A stretch of DNA of 18,346 bases from an uncultured Eubacterium sp. (GTDB taxonomy: Bacteria > Bacillota > Clostridia > Lachnospirales > Lachnospiraceae). Below are positions 6,563 through 13,167 of this stretch, one piece after another. Position numbers and translations under genes: made by a program. Within the stretch, counting starts at the first letter, position 1. The number at the start of each line of letters is the position of its first letter. The notes beneath the pieces were generated by a model. That model worked only from the letters and a program-made list of their open reading frames with translations, made no database searches and was not told the DNA's origin. The stretch lies in assembly GCA_902475415.1 (NCBI GenBank), contig CABRZK010000012.1:1-18346 (forward strand), given 5' to 3'.

Positions 6563-8017
6563 CTATGTTGTGGAAGTTTTTACCAGAGGAAACTTTACAT
6601 TCACGATAAACAGATTTTCTTTTGTCTGACAGAAGGTCAGTGCTCCATGATGTATGGCAGCGATTTTTTCTGCACTTTTTAAGCCGATCCGGTTACTTTC
6701 AATGCCGGAATGATCCGGTTTTATCGCATTGGAGATTGTGATCCGGAAGGAATCCTGTTCCAGAGAAAACTGTAAAGTAACAATTCCCGATTTGTCACCA
6801 TATTTTAAAATATTGGAAAACAGATTCTGAAACAGGCGTTTCAGGGAAGTTTCGTCTCCATTGATTTGTCCGGAAAGAGAAGCAATCGTTTCAGAAGTCT
6901 GAAATCCGGCGAGGCGAAGAAAATCCAGATGTTCCGCAAGGGTAAGATAAAGATACCTGAGAGGAATCGATGTGAAAACCGGGGTCTGTGGTGGTTCGTA
7001 AACCAGTGAATATTCAAACATACGGTCGGTAAGCTGCTGAATATCCTCTGTTTTTTGCAGACAGCGCCGGATATATTCGGATTGCAGCTCCGGATTACGT
7101 CCAAGTGCCAGAATATCCAGATAACCGTGTAAAATGGTCAGAGGTGTGCGCAGGTCATGGGACATTGCGGTGATCAGATCCTGGTTGGCACGATGGCTTT
7201 CTGCTTTCTGCTGTATGTTGGCATACAGTGTCTGGCGCATTTGATCCAGTTCCAGTGCCAGAACACCAAGCTCGTCATTTCCCATAGGGCTGACTGGTTG
7301 CTTCAAGTCACCACCTGACATCTGCAGAATGTGATCTTTCAGAATTCCGATATCCTGCACTTTTTTTCGCAAAAAGAGAAGCGGAAGTAAAAGCAGGAAA
7401 AACAAGGCAACGCCGATGGAACAAAGAAACCATGGAATAGTCAGTTTGGAGTTGTGGAAACTTGAGACATAAAGCTCTCCGGTTTCATTTTTGAAGCTGA
7501 TTTCTATATGGAAATAATCTTCAATCCCATTCAGCGGCAATACACTCGAATAATTGCTGTATGTAATCTGAAAAATCATCTGCGTAAAGAAGTTCCAGTT
7601 TTTACTGCGCACAATATCCGCGGTATGTTGGGCGCAACAATAATGTCCGTCTCCTGCATAAATGGCAATGCCGGTATAGGAATCCAGACAGTCAAAAAAA
7701 GATTCAAATTCAGCCTGTTCCTGCCTGTTCTTGCCGTCCGCAGGAAGATCATAGTTTTTTGCCCGCTTGGAAAGTTCTTCCTGTAGTGCATCGCGATCCA
7801 GATCAATTCCGGGGATATGGCGGACCACTTTCCATGCATAAGGCATCATATGCCAGGTCAGGGTGAAACCGCCGATGGCCAGCATACCGGAAATCAGGAT
7901 TGTTACAAGAAATTGCAGACGAATTCCCGGGATTTTCCAGAGTGGATTTTTTTCGCCCAATAAGGAAAAACGTTTTGCCTGAGCATGTACTTTTGAATGG
8001 TTAATTTTTTTTGTCAC
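6563..8017 (-). CDS. Two-component sensor histidine kinase, VanS-like
   Basis: A 484-residue membrane histidine kinase. Layout: cytoplasmic N-terminus, membrane helix about 33-58, extracellular sensor region about 59-192, second membrane helix 194-217, HAMP about 218-270 (MGNDELGVLALELDQM), HisKA with the phospho-accepting H287 in AMSHDLRTPLT, and a HATPase domain with an N box (LFQNLFSNILKYGDKSG, 395-411). The G1 box is atypical: where DxGxG is usual the sequence reads ISNAIKPDHSGIESNRIGLKSAEKI (428-452), a pattern I associate with some clostridial VanS-like kinases, so it need not mean loss of activity. The start overlaps the end of the response regulator gene by 17 nt, so the two are translationally coupled. 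The extracellular domain is not one I can name, so the signal is unknown. Confidence 0.92.
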   Translation of the reverse strand: MTKKINHSKVHAQAKRFSLLGEKNPLWKIPGIRLQFLVTILISGMLAIGGFTLTWHMMPYAWKVVRHIPGIDLDRDALQEELSKRAKNYDLPADGKNRQEQAEFESFFDCLDSYTGIAIYAGDGHYCCAQHTADIVRSKNWNFFTQMIFQITYSNYSSVLPLNGIEDYFHIEISFKNETGELYVSSFHNSKLTIPWFLCSIGVALFFLLLLPLLFLRKKVQDIGILKDHILQMSGGDLKQPVSPMGNDELGVLALELDQMRQTLYANIQQKAESHRANQDLITAMSHDLRTPLTILHGYLDILALGRNPELQSEYIRRCLQKTEDIQQLTDRMFEYSLVYEPPQTPVFTSIPLRYLYLTLAEHLDFLRLAGFQTSETIASLSGQINGDETSLKRLFQNLFSNILKYGDKSGIVTLQFSLEQDSFRITISNAIKPDHSGIESNRIGLKSAEKIAAIHHGALTFCQTKENLFIVNVKFPLVKTSTT

Positions 8018-8711
8018 AGCGGTAGCCCCTTCCCCAGACAGTTTTGATCAAGGCTGGATTTTTCGGATCATCCTCAATTTTCCGGCGCAGATTTCGAATA
8101 TGAACCATGATGACGTTGCCTGCGCCATAGTAATACGGCTCGTTCCAGATGGATTCGTAGAGATGTTCCGCGGAAAATATCTGTCCCTGATGTGTCAGCA
8201 GCAGGTGCAGGATGGAATATTCCGTATCTGTCAGATCTACAGGAATCTCATTTTTTGTAACTTCCTGTGTCTGTTCATTCAGTGTCAGCTGTGCATAGGT
8301 GACTACGGAAGTTTGTGCAGGAAGTGCGGGTTTTCCCTGATATACCTGATATCTGCGAAGCAGGGCTTTGGCACGACTGACCAGTTCGGCATAAGAAAAG
8401 GGCTTGGCCAGATAATCGTCGCCACCGCTGGAAAAGCCAAGTGTTTTGTCACTTTCCTGTGTGCGGGCACTTAAGAAAAGAATTGGCGCATTACTTATTT
8501 TGCGTATTTCGAGACAGGTTTGATAGCCGTTGATTCCTGGCATCATAATGTCCAGAATGATCAGGTCAAAGGAAGTCTGTTTTAATAACGTAAGTGCCTG
8601 ATGACCGCTGGCAGCTTCGTGAACCTGATAGCCTTCTCCGGAGAGAAGAATCTGTATGATTTCCCGGATTTCCGGATTGTCATCGACGATTAAAATATCT
8701 GCTTGTTCCAT
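8001..8711 (-). CDS. OmpR/VanR-family response regulator
   Basis: A 236-residue response regulator. The receiver domain (about 5-120) has the acidic pair D10-D11, phospho-acceptor D54 in LIILDIMMPG, and the conserved lysine in YLAKPF. The C-terminal winged-helix DNA-binding domain (about 135-236) contains LTDTEYSILHLLLTHQGQ, MVHIRNLRRKIEDD and the closing WGRGYRC, closest by eye to VanR-type regulators. AAAGGAC serves as ribosome site. It is the first gene of a two-gene operon with the kinase at 6563-8017 and is divergent from the DAPG-hydrolase-like gene, so control of that gene or autoregulation is plausible but inferred. Confidence 0.94.
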   Translation of the reverse strand: MEQADILIVDDNPEIREIIQILLSGEGYQVHEAASGHQALTLLKQTSFDLIILDIMMPGINGYQTCLEIRKISNAPILFLSARTQESDKTLGFSSGGDDYLAKPFSYAELVSRAKALLRRYQVYQGKPALPAQTSVVTYAQLTLNEQTQEVTKNEIPVDLTDTEYSILHLLLTHQGQIFSAEHLYESIWNEPYYYGAGNVIMVHIRNLRRKIEDDPKNPALIKTVWGRGYRCDKKN

Positions 8712-8792
8712 GATAATAGTTGTCCTTTTTCTTTAAAAGTAGCTATAAAAATACAAAAGCATTTCTATGTGATTGATAAATTTTACAAAATA

Positions 8793-8801
8793 ATTATAGC
8801 A
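8793..8801 (-). promoter_or_regulatory. Extended -10 promoter of the regulator-kinase operon
   Basis: On the minus strand TGC-TATAAT gives a perfect -10 (8793-8798) with the extended TG. There is no good -35. The 5' leader would be about 75 nt and is very A/T-rich. Confidence 0.6.
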
Positions 8802-8822
8802 TAGTATGAGAGGACTTCTTAT

Positions 8823-8834
8823 TTTCTTAAGAAA
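8823..8834. promoter_or_regulatory. Palindrome in the divergent promoter region
   Basis: TTTCTTAAGAAA is a perfect 12-bp palindrome. It lies just upstream of the -35 position of the minus-strand regulator promoter and 32 bp upstream of the -35 of the plus-strand hydrolase promoter. It is a possible operator, but A/T-rich palindromes of this size arise by chance. Confidence 0.3.
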
Positions 8835-8866
8835 GATTCAGAAAAAAGGGATTAGTGATTTTTCTC

Positions 8867-8895
8867 TGGACAAGACAGGAGAAAACTATTACAAT
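8867..8895 (+). promoter_or_regulatory. Promoter of the DAPG-hydrolase-like gene
   Basis: -35 TGGACA (8867-8872), 17-nt spacer, -10 TACAAT (8890-8895), about 65 nt before the start codon. Confidence 0.65.
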
Positions 8896-8960
8896 GAAAA
8901 TTAGGTAAGACCAGCAGACCGAAAAATAAAAGAAAGCTGGCAAAAAGGAGGACTATTTTT

Positions 8961-9761
8961 ATGAGTGAACATAAAAACTATATTGCAAATTGCGGACAGA
9001 CTTATCTGCCGTGTCAGGACAATGTAAACATACCGTTTGCATCCTATGAGAAACCGGCAAAACCGGATCCATTACTGCCGGAACTGGAGTTAAGCCAGGA
9101 GTATATCGACAAAGGATTTGTACTTCCGTCACAGAAACAGCATTTTCTTCCGGGTGTGACATCCGAGATGATGGACTGGTTCTGGGCAAATATGGAAAAA
9201 GGTTACTATCTGTGGGCTCCGGGTTCTCACAAGAAATTTACATGGGTGAAAACTCCGGTAGAGTATGGTATGGAAGCTTCTGTTCATATGATTTCTGAGG
9301 CATGTGAGCCGGGGGCAGCTGTATTTGGTGGCGAAGGTGTAGAAATTCACAGACTGGCATTAAAAGATTTCTTCCCATTTACCACATGTCTGAAACATGT
9401 GATCTGCGAGGGTGTGTTTAACGACCTTGGTGAGATGGTGGATTCTACCGTTCATATGTGGGAAGATGTAGAAGGCGGTTGTGTACATATTACAGCAACG
9501 GTACAGAATTCCAAAGTATCTGCACCGCCGGCATTTATTCTTGATATTCTGAAAAAAGATCCGAATGCGAAAATCGTGCCGAACTTTATGACAGAGCATG
9601 AGGATTTCGAGGCAAGTCAGTGGCCGGTATTTTTACCGAAACTGTATGATCTGTGGAAAAATCATCCGGATCCGTCTCAGAACGTACAGTGCTGTCTGGA
9701 AGTAGAAAAGACACCGGAAGGCTGGCGTTATATCAAAGAAAACGGTCCGGTCGTATTGTAA
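8961..9761 (+). CDS. DAPG / phloretin hydrolase-like zinc C-C hydrolase
   Basis: A 266-residue cytoplasmic protein without signal peptide that I assign by pattern to the DAPG hydrolase (PhlG) family. PhlG removes an acetyl group from 2,4-diacetylphloroglucinol. A relative from the gut bacterium Eubacterium ramulus, phloretin hydrolase, splits phloretin into phloroglucinol and phloretic acid. Supporting features are the aromatic block MDWFWANMEKGYYLWAPGSH (71-90) with H90 followed by KKFTW, and the HxxxE pair H213/E217 in TEHEDFEASQW, which corresponds in spacing to the C-terminal zinc ligands of PhlG. The fourth ligand (a glutamate) is probably one of E105-E128 but cannot be fixed. A strong AAAAAGGAGG ribosome site and its own promoter precede it. 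No polyphenol transporter or other flavonoid gene is adjacent. The substrate is unknown; the family call is moderately sure. Confidence 0.72.
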   Translation: MSEHKNYIANCGQTYLPCQDNVNIPFASYEKPAKPDPLLPELELSQEYIDKGFVLPSQKQHFLPGVTSEMMDWFWANMEKGYYLWAPGSHKKFTWVKTPVEYGMEASVHMISEACEPGAAVFGGEGVEIHRLALKDFFPFTTCLKHVICEGVFNDLGEMVDSTVHMWEDVEGGCVHITATVQNSKVSAPPAFILDILKKDPNAKIVPNFMTEHEDFEASQWPVFLPKLYDLWKNHPDPSQNVQCCLEVEKTPEGWRYIKENGPVVL

Positions 9762-9803
9762 TTAAGAATAATGTGTCCGGTGCATCAAAGTCCATGCTTT
9801 CTG

Positions 9804-9832
9804 TAGATATTTGCAGCAGTTCATGTTATAGT
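9804..9832 (+). promoter_or_regulatory. Promoter of the four-cysteine protein gene
   Basis: -35 TAGATA (9804-9809), 17-nt spacer, extended -10 TGT-TATAGT (hexamer 9827-9832). It lies 50 nt upstream of the start at 9884 and supports that start over an in-frame upstream ATG at 9653 that would sit inside the preceding gene. Confidence 0.6.
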
Positions 9833-9883
9833 ATGGTTTGTCAGAATATAAGGAATGTTATAGAAACAGAATTGAGGCAGAAC

Positions 9884-10081
9884 ATGAGTGAAAAGCAGAA
9901 ACGTGCAGGTTCAAACTGTGAATACTGTATGAATTATGAATATGATGAGGATTATGAGTACTATGTGTGTACACAGGATCTGGATCAGGATGAGATGTAT
10001 CGGTTCATCACCGGGCAGTTTCGGGAATGCCCGTATTACCGGCCGGGAGATGAGTACAGTATTGTGAGAAAACAGATGTAA
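9884..10081 (+). CDS. Small four-cysteine protein, DUF6472-like
   Basis: A 65-residue acidic, tyrosine-rich protein with four cysteines in a CxxC...C...C layout: C12, C15, C29 and C49 (NCEYC, YYVCTQDLDQDE, ECPYYRPGDEY). It resembles the DUF6472 proteins common in Lachnospiraceae, of unknown function; the cysteines suggest a small zinc-ribbon-like fold. The open frame extends up to 9653, but that start overlaps the preceding gene and has no ribosome site. The ATG at 9884 has GAGG 6 nt upstream, a promoter at 9804-9832, and the conserved MSEKQKR beginning. It is convergent with mgtE. Confidence 0.82.
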   Translation: MSEKQKRAGSNCEYCMNYEYDEDYEYYVCTQDLDQDEMYRFITGQFRECPYYRPGDEYSIVRKQM

Positions 10082-10120
10082 GTTCTGTGTGAAATTAACG
10101 GATATGCAAAAACTTTTATA

Positions 10121-10177
10121 AAAAAATAAGGCAGTTGTATACGGAAGATATTTTGATATTTCGTATACAACTGCCTT
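10121..10177 (-). terminator. mgtE terminator
   Basis: AAGGCAGTTGTATACG and CGTATACAACTGCCTT (16 bp, perfect; 10128-10143 and 10162-10177) flank an 18-nt loop. On the minus strand the stem runs into TTATTTTTTTATA; on the plus strand no T run follows. It terminates mgtE and may also stop the convergent small gene. Confidence 0.85.
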
Positions 10178-10190
10178 GTTCGTCATTTAA

Positions 10191-10269
10191 TATCATGAGC
10201 AAAACAGCCTATGATCAACATTCATTACTCGCTAATCATGCAAGCATGTTGACTCGTTTACACTCATTT
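10191..10269 (-). repeat. 3'-UTR element of mgtE, homologous to one after secA
   Basis: Begins 18 nt after the mgtE stop, in sense orientation, and ends just before the mgtE terminator. It shares AAATGAGTGTAA, GAGTCAA, ATGATT, the 15-mer ATGAATGTTGATCAT (10211-10225), GCTG-TTT and CTCATG in order with 6388-6460. This copy has an extra CATGCTTGCATG palindrome in the middle and an ATCAT/ATGAT pairing in its last third. Confidence 0.75.
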
Positions 10270-10286
10270 TATCATAACTTTGTTTT

Positions 10287-11678
10287 TCAGATCATCTGCA
10301 GCACATGAATCAACAGCAACCATGCAAGTCCATAGTAAGTAACAACGGCAACGAGATCGTTTACGGTGGTAATCAGCGGACCGGAAGCAACGGCCGGATC
10401 TATTTTGATCTTATGGAAAAACATCGGAATCAGTGTGCCCACCATGCTGGAAATAACCATAGCCACCAGCAGGGAGAAACCGACACAGCCGGAGATAAGG
10501 AAGGCGTGTCCAAGCAGATAATGTTTTAATACGCAGATGTAAATGCCGATGAATACAAAGGAGAGGATGCCGAGGAACAGACCATTCAGAAAGCCCACTT
10601 TCATTTCCTTAAATACAAGATTTAGTTTCTGCTTTGCAGTCAGTGTTTCATCTACCAGGACGCGGATTGTTACAGCCAGAGACTGGGTGCCGACATTTCC
10701 GGCCATATCCAGAATCAGAGACTGGAAACACATTACGATCGGAAGCACGGCAACTACGGTTTCAAATATTCCGACAACGGAAGAGACACCCATGCCGAGA
10801 AACAGCAGGATGATCAGCCATGGCAGACGTTTTTTGATGCTTGTGGATGTTTTCTCGTGCAGATCTTCTTCTGCAGTCAGTCCAGCCAGTTTCGCATAAT
10901 CTTCACCCATTTCATCATCGACTGCTTCAACGATATCCTGAGCGGTCAGAATTCCGATGAGTTCACCGGAGTCTGTCAGAACCGGCAGGGAATCTTCGGC
11001 ATAATCTTTGATTTCTTCGATACAGTTTTCGATTTTTTCATGATCTGTCACATACGGATAAGAAGTACTGATAATATCTTCCAGCGCATCGGTGTCTCTG
11101 GCAACGATCAGGTCTTTTAAATCAATGGCACCGAAAAATTTATGGTCTGCATTGGTGACATAGACTGTCGAAATGTTGTCATTTTCTCCGGCCTGCGTTA
11201 TTAGTTCACGCATAGCCTGACGAATCGTGAGGTCTTTACCGATGGCCACAAAATTGGTAGTCATCATGCTTCCAATCTCGTCCTCTCTATAGGAAAGAAG
11301 CAGATGAATGTCGTGGCTGGAATCTGCATCCAGAAGTTTTATGATTTTTTCTTTTGCAGATACTTCCATCTGCTCTAATACGTCAACGGCATCATCGGAA
11401 TCCATGAAGGATACGATTTTAGCAGCCTGGTTGACAGTGAGCTCTGACAGATACTGTGTCGGCGTTTCCAGGTAGGAAAAAATTTCCGCAAGTCGCTGTG
11501 CACCAAGTATCGGATACAGTTTCTTGCGCTGCTGGGAAGACAGCAGCTCCAGTGCATCTGCAATATCTTTCTCGTGGTAGTCATTCAGCCGTTTCAGCAA
11601 TATTTCATTTTTTAACGGGCTCTGGATGAGTTTCAGTAATTCTTCTGCATAATTTGGTTTTTTTAATGTTTTTTTCAT
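10287..11678 (-). CDS. mgtE: Magnesium transporter MgtE
   Basis: MgtE is a dimeric Mg2+ channel of the cytoplasmic membrane that is gated by cytosolic Mg2+. From the chosen start it has 463 residues: N-terminal helical domain about 25-128, a CBS-domain pair about 132-256 (IGSMMTTNFVAI; DSLPVLTDSGELIGILTAQDIVE split over two blades), a linking helix, and five membrane helices about 285-460 with the conserved AGNVGTQSLAV (326-336) and SGPLITTVNDLVAVVTYY, in which D441 corresponds to the pore aspartate. The start is at 11678, not the in-frame ATG at 11684: AGGAGG (11692-11687) lies 8 nt before the former but only 2 nt before the latter. The gene has an unusually elaborate upstream region, described separately. 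Confidence 0.95.
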   Translation of the reverse strand: MKKTLKKPNYAEELLKLIQSPLKNEILLKRLNDYHEKDIADALELLSSQQRKKLYPILGAQRLAEIFSYLETPTQYLSELTVNQAAKIVSFMDSDDAVDVLEQMEVSAKEKIIKLLDADSSHDIHLLLSYREDEIGSMMTTNFVAIGKDLTIRQAMRELITQAGENDNISTVYVTNADHKFFGAIDLKDLIVARDTDALEDIISTSYPYVTDHEKIENCIEEIKDYAEDSLPVLTDSGELIGILTAQDIVEAVDDEMGEDYAKLAGLTAEEDLHEKTSTSIKKRLPWLIILLFLGMGVSSVVGIFETVVAVLPIVMCFQSLILDMAGNVGTQSLAVTIRVLVDETLTAKQKLNLVFKEMKVGFLNGLFLGILSFVFIGIYICVLKHYLLGHAFLISGCVGFSLLVAMVISSMVGTLIPMFFHKIKIDPAVASGPLITTVNDLVAVVTYYGLAWLLLIHVLQMI

Positions 11679-11697
11679 TTCCATTTCCTCCTAAGCA

Positions 11698-11884
11698 CTT
11701 TTTCAGACGGATTTTGAGAAATATCCGTTTTATTTTGAACCGGAAAATCTGTTATTCCTAAAATTGTTCACAGCTCTGAACATATATTGCCTGAAAAAGA
11801 GCATAAAAAATCACCGCTTACGTAATTCCGAAAGCAAACGTTACAGTTACCTGTTGTGCAGTATAGGAATTTGTGCGGTGGGAG
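11698..11884 (-). promoter_or_regulatory. Structured 5' leader of mgtE, not matched to a known riboswitch
   Basis: The promoter at 11890-11918 predicts a start near 11883. The first 70 nt can fold into a long element: CACCGC (11880-11875) pairs with GCGGTG (11817-11812) and AATTCC (11871-11866) with GGAATT (11829-11824). Inside is ACAG-GTAA-CTGT, a GNRA-type tetraloop hairpin (11854-11843). The outer stem is followed by ATTTTTTATG, so it resembles a terminator. Further down, CTTTTTCAG (11799-11791) can pair with CTGAAAAAG (11706-11698) close to the ribosome site, with GTTCA/TGAAC and CGGAT/ATCCG hairpins between. An Mg2+-responsive M-box is often found before mgtE; only the GGTGATTTTTTATG stretch reminds me of it. 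Attenuation is inferred. Confidence 0.5.
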
Positions 11885-11889
11885 AAACA

Positions 11890-11918
11890 TTTATAAAAAA
11901 TCTGAGAATTTTTCTGAA
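11890..11918 (-). promoter_or_regulatory. mgtE promoter
   Basis: On the minus strand: -35 TTCAGA (11913-11918), 17-nt spacer, -10 TATAAA (11890-11895). The leader to the mgtE start is about 205 nt. Confidence 0.55.
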
Positions 11919-11919
11919 C

Positions 11920-11952
11920 ATATCATCAATCATATCATCAAACAGATGATAT
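11920..11952. promoter_or_regulatory. Triple ATATCATC operator-like repeat next to the mgtE promoter
   Basis: ATATCATCAA occurs directly repeated at 11920-11929 and 11932-11941, followed by the inverted copy GATGATAT at 11945-11952. The last two form a perfect 8-bp inverted repeat with a 5-nt gap. The cluster abuts the upstream edge of the mgtE -35 box, the usual place of an activator or repressor site. Confidence 0.5.
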
Positions 11953-12020
11953 CAAATCCATTGAAAAAGGATTGGATGATACAAAGAAATGACATAAATT
12001 TTGCCGTATAAAAATGTTTG

Positions 12021-12131
12021 TCAGAAATGAAAATGCAGGTTTGGGTGAATCATCCAGAACAGCTGCATATTCAGTTTCTGTCGACTGTCACCGCAGATCA
12101 TACTTTGTCCTGTACTATCACAATTGTCCAT
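12021..12131 (-). CDS. Small ORF, 36 residues, upstream of mgtE; function unknown
   Basis: ATG at 12131 has a near-perfect ribosome site AGGAGGTG (12144-12137) at ideal spacing. The ORF runs 36 codons to TGA. The peptide begins MDNCDSTGQSMICGD, has two cysteines (C4, C13), a short hydrophobic stretch MQLFWMI (22-28) and ends HPNLHFHF. I recognise no family, signal peptide or transmembrane helix. Upstream lie a promoter (12287-12315) and three hairpins; downstream no strong terminator precedes the mgtE promoter, so the transcript could continue into mgtE. It may be a regulatory leader peptide, a free small protein or a chance ORF. The ribosome site and position are the evidence for translation; conservation could not be tested. 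Confidence 0.5.
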   Translation of the reverse strand: MDNCDSTGQSMICGDSRQKLNMQLFWMIHPNLHFHF

Positions 12132-12155
12132 GATCACACCTCCTGTTAATATTTA

Positions 12156-12283
12156 TGTACTCTGAGAATTATGTGTTTGAAATATTTCATGAGTACACGT
12201 CGTTCAGATATGTTTTCAAAAATTACTTTTAGAAAACATGAATCTGATGTATGATTATAAATCAGGGTTATTTTAAAACCCTG
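12156..12283 (-). promoter_or_regulatory. Leader of the small ORF with three hairpins
   Basis: In transcript order: CAGGGTT/AACCCTG (12283-12263, 7-nt loop), an imperfect 12-bp stem with perfect 8-bp core GTTTTC-type arms (12246-12205; core ATGTTTTC/GAAAACAT), and TGTACTC/GAGTACA (12197-12156, 28-nt loop, ending 12 nt before the ribosome site). None has a clear U-tract, so they are not simple terminators. No known RNA family was recognised. Confidence 0.5.
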
Positions 12284-12286
12284 GCT

Positions 12287-12315
12287 AGTTTAATACAGGA
12301 AAAATAGTTCGTCAA
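12287..12315 (-). promoter_or_regulatory. Promoter of the small ORF unit
   Basis: On the minus strand: -35 TTGACG (12310-12315), 17-nt spacer, -10 TAAACT (12287-12292). The start would fall near 12280, at the first hairpin. Confidence 0.5.
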
Positions 12316-12432
12316 GAGAAAAATTGTATTTTTACAGAAATTTTACAGGGACACCTGGTACGGAAATTTGCGTATGGTATGGGTGAAATGTAAGGAAGAC
12401 TGGATAGAGAAATCAGGAGGAAAAGAAAGAGA

Positions 12433-13167
12433 ATGAGTAAACAAAAAAACAGAAAACGAGCGAAAAAAGCCGGGTTGATATGCCTGGTAGTAATCATCGC
12501 ACTGATGATCATTTCGCTTGTGTATGTGGGCAATTACTATCATGTACAGGATCGGGAGGCTGCACTGGCGAGTACAGATAATGTCATGGTGGAAGAGGTA
12601 GATTATGGGTATTTCTTTGACGGACCGGGGAATGATGCGGCACTGATTTTTTATCCGGGAGCGAAGGTGGAAGACCTAGCGTATGCAAATCTGTTAAAAC
12701 AGCTGGCAGCAGACGGGATTGACTGTTATCTGGTGCATATGCCGGGAAATCTGGCATTTTGCGGAATGAACCGTGCGGACAAGGTTATGGAGACATACAG
12801 TTATGATCACTGGTATCTGGCAGGGCATTCTCTGGGCGGAGCCATGGCAGCCGTGTATGCAGACAAAAACAGTGAGAAACTGGATGGATTGATTTTCCTG
12901 GCAGCATATTCGACAAAAGACCTGTCTGATACAGATTTGAAAGTACTGTCTGTTTATGGAAGCAATGATCAGGTAGTTAATATGGACAAAATCGCAGAGG
13001 GACGAAAATTAATGTCATCTGCTTATGAAGAGTTTTGCATCCAGGGTGGAAATCATGCAGGATATGGCGATTATGGTGCGCAAAAAGGAGATGGAGAAGC
13101 TACAATTTCTGCGCAGGAACAGCAGCAGGAGACGGTGAAGAAAGTAGAAGAATTTTGTGGTAAATAA
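12433..13167 (+). CDS. Membrane-anchored alpha/beta hydrolase
   Basis: A 244-residue alpha/beta hydrolase. A basic N-terminus (KQKNRKRAKK) and one hydrophobic segment (about 13-34) predict a signal anchor, with the enzyme on the outer face of the membrane. The catalytic triad is readable: nucleophile S133 in GHSLGG, acid D179 in YGSNDQVV, and H208 in GGNHAGYGDYG. The oxyanion-side strand LIFYPGAKVE (71-80) also fits the family. Its substrate (ester, lipid or peptide) cannot be predicted. An AGGAGG ribosome site lies 12 nt before the start, slightly long. It is transcribed alone, divergent from the mgtE region, and has a strong terminator 100 nt after the stop. I could not define its promoter. 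Confidence 0.88.
   Translation: MSKQKNRKRAKKAGLICLVVIIALMIISLVYVGNYYHVQDREAALASTDNVMVEEVDYGYFFDGPGNDAALIFYPGAKVEDLAYANLLKQLAADGIDCYLVHMPGNLAFCGMNRADKVMETYSYDHWYLAGHSLGGAMAAVYADKNSEKLDGLIFLAAYSTKDLSDTDLKVLSVYGSNDQVVNMDKIAEGRKLMSSAYEEFCIQGGNHAGYGDYGAQKGDGEATISAQEQQQETVKKVEEFCGK

Noticed and set aside
9653..9883. N-terminal extension of the four-cysteine protein
   Set aside because: It overlaps the preceding gene in another frame, has no ribosome site, and a promoter and ribosome site are found right before the ATG at 9884.
11764..11949. 61-codon plus-strand ORF opposite the mgtE leader
   Set aside because: It lies entirely antisense to the structured leader, has no ribosome site and no recognisable family.
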